From Aporrectodea caliginosa (Eukaryota; Annelida; Clitellata; Crassiclitellata; Lumbricidae), in NCBI GenBank assembly GCA_020284085.1, contig JACEVL010000431.1, positions 679,001-743,000 of the forward strand: 64,000 nucleotides of DNA. The letters run 5' to 3'. The notes below the pieces were generated by a model. The model was given only the letters and a program-made list of their open reading frames with translations. It made no database searches and was not told the DNA's origin. Below, piece after piece: positions 21,801-33,800 of the stretch. The position numbers and the translations under genes were made by a program. Positions within the stretch are counted from its first letter, which is position 1. Each line of letters opens with the position of its first letter.

Positions 21801-24800
21801 AAGTTTTTACATTGTTAAAACATTTACAAAAATATTACAGGAATGTGAGAGTAAGAATAATGTATTGTTGCTTTGGCATTATTAGAACCTGAGCATATTG
21901 GACGTCAGATCTAACATCTGTTCTTTGAACATCTGTTATTAGCAGTCAATGCCTGAAGTGCCAATCAGACAACCACAGACATACAAGCAACAGAGAGACA
22001 TACAGACAACACAGTTAGATTAGACAGAGGCCAAGAATAAAGGAAAATTGATATTCTGAAACAGGTTTAGAACTTACGGCCGATTTTTAACATATAACAC
22101 AATGATTCACAATCAAATAAGCACCCAACAGACTGGTAAGGGACATTCTAAAAATGTGTCTAGCATATATTTATTCTCTTGAAAGGAAGCATTCTGGAAG
22201 AGAGGAGTTTCTGAGAGGAAGACTGAATCTCGATCTAAATAAAAGAATATGGGCGCCGTATGTGGCAGTGATCCGTCGCATTTGACAGTGGGTGTAAAGC
22301 ATCCTAGAAGTAGTTTGCTACTGATAATGCTATGGAAATTGTCATAATTATGAAAAGAATGGTGAAAAGCATAATCTGGAGTGACACTATATGGATCGGA
22401 GACATGGACATGGATGAAATGTGGTAATGGAGAAGACTGGCCAAGATCAGCTGGATGAATTATAAAACGAAGGAGGAGGTGCTGCAACTGGTGCAAGAGG
22501 AGAGAAGAGACAAATGAATTGGATTGGCCACCACTGAGTGGAAATTCACTCCTAAGGACAGTGCTCGAGGGAAGAATTGAAGGGAAGAAAGCCCCAGGAA
22601 GACCAAGAAATATGATGTTAGACTGGAGGATGAAATCAAGGAAAATGCACAAAATACAGATGAATGGCATCGTTCAATTCTTGGACCTGTCTAAGGGTAG
22701 AACACTGAAGAAGAAGAATTATTGTCTTACAATCTTACCAAAGGAGCTGTATATGTAAATCCGCTGTTATCTGAATCCACACCTTCAACGGTCTTGTCAT
22801 AAACCCTGATTAAATCTGATGCAGTCATGTTTAGCTCATGCCAATGACTGCACTTTCTAGTGTTGACCATGCTGGCACTATTGTTCCACTTTCAAAGACT
22901 GTCAAAACACTTGGGGTGACTTTGGACAATTACCTTTCAATCCCACATAACAAACCTTTGCAAATCTTGTTTCTATCATGCCAGAGCAAAACGCCCCATA
23001 AGGTCTGCTCTCACCAAAGACATGTCACAGACCATAGTCTGCTCTTTTGTCTGCTCTCACCTTGATTATGCCAACTCTGTGTTTGCTGGCATATCATATC
23101 TTGGAGGCAGGGAGGCAGGGAGGCAGCGTACGATGGATGTTTATTTTTAATTTTGTTATCATTTGATATAAAATTCATCGTTTTAAGCAGTTAAACTCTC
23201 GGTATATTTTGTTTCTTGAGCCGAATGTTTTGCTGAAAAAGTTTTAAATCCTTCGTGTGGTTTATTTACGCTCGGAATTTATCAAACTATTTGAAAACTT
23301 TTGATCTTCTATTATCGCTCATTCGTTCACCGTTTCTGGCCTAAGACGTTAAAAGGTTTTCAGCCGAACTGTACTGTAATCTTGCCGCAAGTAGATGAGT
23401 TTGGGATTTTCGCTTGACATTATGACGCTGTGAACGTTGAAAAGTTTTTCAGCTAAACTGCGAAGTCAAATGTTCACTACGGTAAAAAGTCAGAAATCGT
23501 CGATTATCCCAGTAATTTCAACTTTATTTTATGTCGAGGACCTCAGATGGCTTCGGAATTTGAACCACAGTATTTGAACCTCAGGGTTTCAACTGATTCC
23601 AGAGTTTTCAGTCGATTACAGTGATTTTAACTGTGATGTATTAACACTTCAAATTTAAAATCGGATATTTCTACTGCGGTGAATAGTCAGGAATCTTTGA
23701 ATATTCAAGTAATTTCAACTGCATTAGATGTGAACCACAGATGGCTTCGGAATCTGAACCTCTGGATTTCAACTTATTCCAGAGTTTTCAGTCGGTTACA
23801 GTGATTTTAACTGTGATGGACTAACACTTCAAATTTAAAATCGGATATTTCTACTGCGGTCAATAGTCAGGAATCTTCGAATATTCAAGTAATTTCAACT
23901 GCATTAGATGTCGTGAACCTCAGATGGCTTCGGAATCTGAACCTATGGATTTCAACTGATTCCAGAGTTTTCAGTCGGTTACAGTGATTTTAACTGTGAT
24001 GGACATGGACTAACACTTCAAATTTAAAATCGGATATTTCTACTGCGGTCAATAGTCAGGAATCTTCAAATATTCAAGTAACTTCAATTGCATTAGATGT
24101 CGTGAACCTCAGATGACTTCGGAATATCAACCTCTGGATTTCAACTGATTCCAGAGTTTTCAGTCTGTTACAGTGATTTTAACTGTGATGGACTAACACT
24201 TCAAATCAAGATTACTCTCCAGAAACTCAAAGTTAACGTGGAATCAGCATATTCTTTATTCTTCATTTATATCAGCTAATTCACATAAGACAGTATCCAA
24301 AATCTCTGCTAGACAAGAAGACTTGGATTTTCATGAGAAATGTCAACAACTTCAGAATAGTTTCTGAAGCACTTTGGAGATCTTGGTCGGTTTTAAAGAT
24401 TTCGGTTGAAAAGAGAAGCCTGAACTGGAACATCTAATCGTTCCTGAGATTTTAGATTTTAGTTTGAGGGATAAGACAAGAACCTCTTAGTATTGAGTTT
24501 TTGACATTCACCATTCACTATGGCTGCCTCTTCATGTTGCCTGGTTTTACATTGTATGTTGTTCATCCTTCTGCTCTTTGCCAAATCTGGTCGAGACAAC
24601 TCTGTCACTGATTTTACCAATGCATCACTGCGGTCTGCTCTATTTACAAACTTGGCTCAGGCCCATTCATTTTATCTGGTTCCAGGTTTTGCTCTTTCGG
24701 TTCGGTCATATGTTCTATTGTATAGTGCAAGTAGCTATATTTCTCATCCTGTTCTTCATTCTGGTTTGCGCAGAGCATCTTCAACTAAATGTCGTGGGTT

Positions 24801-27800
24801 GTCTTTATATCTGCTTCTACTATTTCTCCTGGCTGGTGACATTGAAATAAACCCTGGTCCAGTTAGAATTCAGAGTCTGGGTATTGGTCAATTAAACATT
24901 TGTTCTCTTCGAAATAAGGCTGCAGTCTTACATAATTTTCTTTGCCAGCATTCTTTACACATACTTGCTTTGAATGAGACCTGGCTACAACCCAATGATA
25001 CAGCAGCATTCATTTCTGATCTGACTCCTCCAACCTTTTCTATCCTGAATGAACCTCGGTCCAGTGGTAAGGGTGGAGGACTTGCTTTTCTGTTCAAATC
25101 ATATCTGCCTCTGCATAAGTTCAGTTTGCCTATTCCAAAGCCCAAGTCATTTGAAGTCTTGGCTGCTACTCTAAATTCTGGTAACAAGCAAGTATTGTTT
25201 GTTAATATTTATCGCCCACCATCTCTCTCTTTGACTGACTTTTTGAGTGAATTTCAATCACTGCTTGAGTACTTGATTTCCTCTCCTTCTGAAATAGTTA
25301 TTATGGGTGACTTTAATATTCATGTAGATGTAGCTAATCACTACTCATTGGCATTTCTTGATATGTTAGAAGGGTTTGACATGCGACAGCTTATTACCTT
25401 TCCTACGCATAATAAAGGTCACATTTTGGATGTCCTGATAACTCGTTCTGATTCTAAGTCACTTCATTCTGTTACTTCTGTAGAGTCATATTTTTCGGAT
25501 CATGTTGCCATTTTCTCAAAATTTGACTTCCCTTTCAAACCCCCACCAAATTATAGAATTGTTAAATTTCGCCCCTGGCATAAAATTGATTTAAATAAGC
25601 TAAAGAATGATATCTTGGCATCTCAATTGTTGCTATCTCCTGCACAAACAGCTAATGAGCTGGCTCTGCAGTTCCAGTCCACTCTAACTGAGCTGCTTGA
25701 TAAGCAAATTCCTTTTAAAATTAAGAGGGTTGTAGAGCGCACACCACAGCCTTGGTTCAACTCTGCTATTTCTGAGGCTAGGCGTCGAAGAAGTCAATTG
25801 GAGCGTTGGTGGCACCACTCTCGTCTGCCTTCTGATCACATTAAGTTTAAGCAACAGTGTAAACGTGTTCGAAAACTTGTTTCATCTGCCAAATCTGAAT
25901 ATTTAACTAACTTAATTGCTGAAAGTTCTGCATCACCCAAATCTCTGTGGTTGGCCTTAAATAAATTGTTACATCGGGAGAAGCTACATTTGGCTCCTAC
26001 TTTGTGCTTAGCTGCTCATGATCTTGCAAGTAAATTCTTGAACTTTTTGCAGACAAAATTTCTGGTATACGTCTTAAATTGATCAGTTCCTCTGCACTGG
26101 ACAAATTCCTCTATCCAAATTGTACACCTCCTATCATGGACTACTTTCTGCCAACTACTGTGGGAGAGGTTCGTGCACTTATCTTTTCCTCGCCTAACAA
26201 AACCGGTCTCCTTGACACCATTCCTACTTGGTTTCTTAAAGAGTGCTTTGATGTCCTTGGTCCCACCATTACATCAATTATCAATTTCTCATTGCATGAG
26301 GGATCTTTCCCATCTACTTTTGCTCATGCCATAGTTCATCCGCTGCTTAAGAAACCTTCTCTTGATCCTGATGATCTGTCAAATTATAGGCCTATCTCAA
26401 CCTTGAATTTTATATCTAAAATCCTTGAACGGATAGTCATGAATCGCATGCAGACTCACCTGTCATCAAACTCACTAATCTCCCCTTTTCAATCTGCGTA
26501 TCGTAGATTTCACTCAACTGAATCTGCACTTCTTACTGTTCATAATGACATCATTTGCTCAATGGACGGGGGTAAGGTGACAGCACTTGTTCTGCTTGAC
26601 TTGTCTGCTGCTTTTGATACTGTGGATCATTCTATTCTTCTTCATCGTCTTGAGAATTGGTTTGGGATCTCTGGCCCTGCACTAAATTGGTTTAGTACTT
26701 ATCTTAGTCCACGCACTCAATCAGTGTATTTAAATGGTAATTATTCATCTGATGCTTTGTTGACATGCGGTGTACCACAGGGATCAGTGCTTGGCCCTCT
26801 TTTGTTTACACTATACACGACACCATTAGGAGCATTGCTTGATAATCATTCGCTGAGATATCATTTCTATGCTGATGATACTCAAATTTACATTTCATTT
26901 GATAGTCTGTCATGCGACTCATCTATACAGATGTTGTCTGCTGTCTTTGATGAAGTACAGTCCTGGATGGCATCCAATAAACTCCTCCTTAACCCATCAA
27001 AGACTGAATTTCTGTTACTTGGCACTCCACAGCAACTTAAGAAATTTGATGGGCTTAAGTCATTGAAACTGGGTGACTCAGTTATTGAGCTGGCCGACGC
27101 TGCACGCAACTTAGGCGTTGTTTTTAATTCTACCATGTCTCTCACTGGCCATGTAAACAGTATTTGTAAGTCATCCTATATGTTCATTCGTGACATACGC
27201 AGAATTAGGCGTTATGTGCCCATGTCTGCAAGAATATCTTTGGCAAATGCATTGGTTTCCAGTCGCCTAGACTATTGTAACTCGCTTCTTACTGGTATCA
27301 ATAAATCAAACATACTGAAGCTGCAGAGGGTTCAGAACTCTTTGGCTAGAGCCATAACTAATACATCCAAATATGAACATATAACCCCTGTGCTTAAATC
27401 TTTGCATTGGCTTCCTGTTCAGCAAAGAATTCGTTTCAAACTGGGGCTCATAGTTTATAAAACTTTGAACTCTGGCCAACCACAATATTTAAAATCTGTT
27501 CTTATTCCTCTGACTTATCATTATTCAATGAGGTCATCTGATTGTCTTTGTCTGGTCATACCTAAATCAAGAACTGTTCTCGGTGAACGAGCTTTTTCAG
27601 TATCTGGACCTACTTTTGGAACTCTCTTCCTGTGTCTGTACGCTGTGCTCAGTCGCTTGTGTCATTTCGTTCTCGGCTGAAAACTTACCTCTTTCAAATT
27701 GCTTATCCACCTTAGGCTGCCCTGATCTTCTGGATGTTGACCTGATTACGGCTTGGTTTTGGTGTGCCATCGGTTGATGCCTTGTGCATTAGACACCGGC

Positions 27801-30800
27801 GCAATAGAAGTTGCTAATTACATTACATTACATTACATTACATATCTTGAAGTGAACAGGCTTCTTCTCATTCAAACTCATTAACTCTGCTCGGTCAGCT
27901 GCCTGTAGAATTCAGAATAAGATTTGAACTGACTTGCCTTACCTATAAACTTTCACAATGAGCACTCCTGCCTAATTTCAACCACTACTCTCGCTTTACA
28001 TTCGGCCGTGCACTCAGTGTTCTTCGTGTATGGGTCATTTGGTTGAGCCTCGACACTATCATGGGCTCTTGTGCATTCCATTTTGCTGCCCATAAGGAAT
28101 GGAACCGATTACCAATGTTTGTCCTGCGTTCGAACGCTTTCTTTTCCTTTAAGAAATGCCTCAAAACTCACTATTCTCACTGGCTTTCAAGAATCTGGAT
28201 ATCTAACAGCTGTTCACATGGCAACTGTCTAACCGCGCTTCCGATTCAGTTTTCTTTGTGACCTTGTGCAATGTGCACGTTAAAAATGTCTGTAATAATG
28301 ATAATAAAAAAATAAAATTCTGCGTCAATGCTTTATTAATGATAGACGAGCATCGTCGAGCAATCGCAAGCAAAGTGATTGCGTATAAAGTTTTCTCACT
28401 GTTACGGAAGTGTTTGTAAGTTCTACATATTAAGGCAAATTGTCTTTGTGTAAAACAAGCTTACATTTCTGTGATTCTTTATTCACTTAGCACAAAAATT
28501 GGTCAATCTACTTGCAAACATTTAATCATCCATTTCATGATAGTGAAACCATGTACAAATGTCTTATGAATAAACTTTCATAGCCTAACCTGTTGTCAAC
28601 AGGCATTTTAACAACAGTACCGATGCCTTTGTGAGCTGGAGTTTAATTAAATCATCTTTCTATTAATGAGCCTTGTATTTAGGTGATTGAATATTCAACT
28701 GGCATACAATTAAGTCAATCGATAAGCAAATACGGTGTGTATCGCTAGTGGCGTAACTAGGGGTTCGTGCGCCCGGGGTAAGAATTTCCTGAAATTTTTT
28801 TAAAGAATTTCCTGAAATTTTTTTCTTACTTTCGCCAAAAATTCTGATGACCCTTTTTTTTTTTGCTTTTCCGTTTTTACATGAAAAAGTGGTTACATTA
28901 TCACAAACCTCATTTTGCGCCCCTGATGCCTGCGCCCCTGTCAGACTCGTACAGAATAGTTACTTTTGTGTACTTTTTTACCTATTCTTGCCTGATTTCT
29001 TTTTAAAAAAATTTTAAACCTAATTTTGCGCCCCCCTGGTCCTGCGCCCGGGCCCCTGCCCCCTCGTTACGCCACTGTGTATCGCATGTGTATACAAAAT
29101 ATTTATTAAATGTTGATTAACTTTAGATAAACTTTAATAACCCAACCGATTGTATACATACGTTTCCACGACATTTCTGTAACATCTGCAAGTTGTCTTT
29201 TAAATAAATCATCTTTTCATTAAAAAGACTTGTATCTAAGTGCTACTCTGTTTACCTGGTACAAACTGCAGCACAAAAGTCATCTACTGCATGCATCAAC
29301 ATTTTCTACAAACGTTTAAATGTTATGAAAACTTTTGTAACATAACCGGTTCCTAATTAACATTTCCGCAGGATTATTGAGACATTCTTTATTCAAATTG
29401 TTCCACGGACTCGCTTGGCTATTAGGCAGCGCCGTGCTTTCTCGGTTGTTGGCCCTTCCATTTGGAATGAGTCCGAATGACCTACCACTTAAGCTCCGTT
29501 TTTTACTTGTAAGCCATCTGACAGGGTTCTACAAGTCCCTCAAGTCTTTTTTTCTTTAGTCGTGGCTGGGCCGGGAGCGCTCCTGAGTAGTTTCTTGAAG
29601 GGGCGCTATATAAATGCTCTGAATGAATGAATGAATGAATGAATTCAGAATGTAATGTAAACCATTAGTCAACACACCCAACTAAACCAAGCATTTAAAA
29701 ACCATTCGTGCTGCCTGGGACATCAGACTAGACTAAGTAGAACAGGTACTGACACCTGGTAATGTTAGCTATAAACTGCCATCATGCTGGCCAAAATATT
29801 GTCCTGAGCAGCTTTAGAGCAGATGTCTAACACATCAGCGAAACCACAGAACTTTAGCCTCACAAAGCAGAGAGCAAGCTCTAGTACGGAGCATTGCAAT
29901 AACAACAAATGTGCCAAAGAAAGATCACCTAATTAAAACTAACTGCAACAAATATTGAAATATATACATGTAGAAAATATATAAGAAATGTTCAACAAAA
30001 CATACATACAACATATATACATTTTTATATAATCTGTTACATGTAAATATCTATGTAACAAAACATATAAAAACTGATCCACATAAAGCAAACTGATTGT
30101 TCAACGCAAGCAACATAAAATGTAACAGACAGATGAAACATAATAAGTAGATGATAAAAAGTATGAACAGAAAAGGCATGATGAGGGAAAAGACAAAAAC
30201 TAACAATAAAAACATCAGACTAGATGCATTTGCCATTCTCATGAACATGAGAATGGCAAATGCAAGAATATGAAGAAGAGCAACAAGAAGAAATGCACTG
30301 CCTCTTACGCTAACTTAATAAACACCAAGCATAGCAGTGAAAAAGTTATCTTTCTTCTTTTCCATCACCACCTTTATTCATTTGAATAAATAAGGTTTAT
30401 AGAAATGCTGCCCACATTTTTCAAACATTTCATGAAATTAAGTTTCTTTTTGAGCTTTGCCTCAATACTGAGTTGAGCTCTGTGTGCATCCAAGTGTAAG
30501 GGAGGAGTGGCATGATGATGATCCAAGACAAGAAATATCCAAGTGATGCAGCCACTCAGAACGGTTGCTGCGCATTGTAGATTTATTCTGATTTCATTTC
30601 AGATTTAAAATGATATTGCCCAAAAATGTTTGCGTAGTGTCAAATATGTCGACATCAACAAATACGTGCCTGCAGGTCACGTCAACTTGCAGAATGTTAG
30701 CAAACTGAGATAGAGGTATGATGATGCATACTGTATGGGGTTATGATTGCATGAACATGAGAATGGTAGCTCAGCTAATAGAGCTCTAGTTATAACCTGA

Positions 30801-33800
30801 CTACAGAAACAGGTATGTCTTGACTACTAAAACAAGTAGCCACTTGACTAGTGAAAGTGTCTCAAAGGATAAAGTTTTGATTACCAAAAATGGTAAGTTG
30901 TAAGTAATTAAGAAATTCTAAGCCACAGTGAAACCGTCAAGAAAAAGTAGCTAACATTCATTCACAGCAGCAAGACCACAATAAATATTCACAAGAGAAG
31001 GTAATGTACAGAAAGTCAATCAGAATGCTGTTAATAAATCTCACAGTCAGAAATATCAGTAAATCTTAAACCAATTAAACTTTGTCTAATAAAAGCCTAA
31101 CGCTTCAAAACAGCTAGGCTTTTATAATTCGACAATGACCAAAAAATAATATTTAATTCTACACATGAAGTTTACTTTCTAGTTCATGCAAGCATCTGAA
31201 ATTTCAATAACTTTATTTGAAACATACTTTTGAAGATTTCTATCTCTGTCTAGATCATCTGCAATCGTCTTTAGCGCTTCGGCAATATTATGGATGCGTT
31301 CTTTCTGAGCAGCTGTATCAAAAACAAGACAAAACAAATCAGGAATTTGCTGCACAGTCACACAAGAAGACATCTGAAAGGTGATAGAAGATGACCAATC
31401 TAAACATACAGGTGGATGCATGTAAGCTAAGCTGAACGCTGTTTTAGGCTTGTAAATGCAATTTTCAGCACAGGTCTCTTGTTCCGGGAAAAGTAAGATT
31501 TGACGCTGAGTAAAGCGGCATCAGCAACAGTGTGGTGTGTGGCACGGTGGCCGATTGGTTAGAGCGGTTGACCTGTAACGCTGAAAGTAAGGGTTCGACC
31601 CTCGTTTGGGGTGGTTAAACTGTGTAGGGACCTTGAGCAAGTCCTTCGCGCACAACTGCTCTGCAATATAATTGCTTCTGCGCCGCCAAGGCGTGTGCAC
31701 TTCTGAGCTTGGGGCCACCTTAGGAAGAAGGGCAAATTCAAAGGCAGTTGTATTGTATTGTACACGCTCAAGTATCTACACTGCAATGTGGGACTAGCAG
31801 GGCACCACATGACGGTGCAAACCCTCATGATCTTCGAACTGGCAGAAGACAGTACACAACTACCATATGACATGCAGTACCTGGCAGCTACGGTAATTCT
31901 GTTCTCATCTGAAACCCAGTACAGTATCTTATATATAGTAAACCCACACCATCAGGTGTTTGCAACAATGAAAGTAGTTTTAATCTATAGAATGCCCTAC
32001 TTAAATATATGAAGGCTGACAACATGCCTATTGCCAGCAGTGTGCCACAAAGAAGATTGTGGAACAACAGGACTTCATAGTGACCACATGCAATTCACCT
32101 CATTTACTGAATCGTGATCTTGGTGTCAAACATACATATTTAGGTACAAGGATTCCAATAGAACTAATAATAGCAAACACTTACCTACATGAGATTTGCA
32201 GCCAGGGACGTCGTTTTGGGGGAAGGTGACACCAAGATCAAGATTCTAAGTGAAGTAGAAGCTGACATATTTCGGTCAGCCATTGTGCAAAATGGCTGCC
32301 ACTGAGGTTGGGGTAAACTCCAATGGCCTTATAGCTAAAATGTCCTCTTAGGGCAAGTTCATACTGTGTACCAAATTTCATGCTTCTATCAGTTAATGAC
32401 AAACTGTTCCATATTTTGCACAGGACTAGCCCACTGAAATCTTCAAGTTGTTACACTGCTGGAGTGCCACATGACAAGTAAATGTCAATGCTGAGATGTA
32501 CAGAGGGCTCCACCATATATAATATTGCTGGATTAGTAGATTACACAGAGAATGTCCATAACCATAATAAGATCAGACCAAATTGCACTGGATTACACAT
32601 CAAAGTATATGAATGCATATGTGTATATCAAGACATTTTTTTCATTTCATTCATTCATTACGAAGTTTTATATAGCGCCCCTTCAAGGTTACTACTCAGG
32701 AGCGCTCCCGACCCCAGCAGGGCTGAAAAGGACAGTTTTGAGGCAAGTATAGAAAGATTCAGAGTGGATTCTGAGATGCAAGCGCAGCGTCAAAGGGAGC
32801 CCGTTCCAGAGGGAAGGGCCAACCACTGAGAAGCAGTGTTTCCGTTAGAGTCCAAAAAGAGGACGTATATTATGTCCTGTCCTAGAATTTTTTGGACGTA
32901 GCTCATTGCTTATGGCTGTCACACCGATAAAATCTGGATGTTTTGGACGTTTTTAATGGACGTAAAAACGGCCATTTGGGCATTAACGGAAACACTGCTG
33001 AGAAGGCTCGATTCTGCTTAGTAGCTGTGCTGGCAAAAGGGACCATGAGCACGCCCCGCTCAGTAGAGCGGAGAGAGCAACGACCCGGAGCACCCAAGGT
33101 AGGGCAGCAGAGGTCGGCGTAGATAAGCAGGGGCTAGGCCGAGCAAGGACCGCCAGACCAAAGCGATGATCCGATACGAGATCCGCTGCAGTAGGGGGAG
33201 CCAATGAAGCACATCCAGCATACAACCTGAGACGTGGCCTAATTTTGGAATATGTCCGCAAGGCGTGCGGCAGAGCACAGGACACGGTTCAGGCACCCCA
33301 ACCGACCAGCTGGGAGACCAACATAGAATGAACAACAATCAAGTCGGACTGTGATAAAAGAGTGGATTAGTGTAGCGGTGGAGTCTTAAGTAAGTGAGCG
33401 AGCAACAGTGCGGAACTGGCGTAACTGATAGTAAGAATCACGGCAGAGGCGGTTTATATGAGGAGCAAAGGTTAACTCTTGGTCCAGTGTAACTCCAAGG
33501 TCACGGACAACAGAGGAAAAGACAAATTGAGGGAAGTCTGCAGCAATGGTGGATAGGTCTAGCTTCGCAAGCTGCTGCCGAGTGCCCAGCCAGATAAATT
33601 GAGTTTTTGATGGATTGAGGCGCAGGCGGTTCGTTGACATCCAGGCCTCCAGGGTACCCAAAGCCAGGCTCATTGCTCGAACAGCAGCAGTGGCGTTAGC
33701 AGCAAGGCAGTGCAGGTAGGCCTGAACGTCATCAGCGTACAGGTGACCTAGCACAGCAGAAGCAGTAAGTAGGGAACCAATTTCAGAGGTGTAAATGATG

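Larger units (their letters stand above)
23104..27840 (+). mobile_element. nearly full-length CR1/L2-like LINE, 4.74 kb
   Basis: Flanked by the 9-bp duplication CATATCTTG (23,095-23,103 and 27,841-27,849), so both ends are defined. Order: GGAGGCAG repeats at the 5' tip, a 1.4-kb leader with four tandem repeats of about 190 bp, an endonuclease/reverse transcriptase frame (24,520-27,715), a 125-bp 3' UTR and an (ATTAC)n tail. The tail microsatellite and absence of poly(A) fit the CR1/L2 lineage. It lies in intron 2 of the BAX-like gene, antisense to it. Only two one-base breaks were seen, so it is a young copy. Confidence 0.92.

Noticed and set aside
22113..22670. 185-codon minus-strand frame
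   Set aside because: It is antisense to an RTE-like C-terminal tail that is readable on the plus strand.
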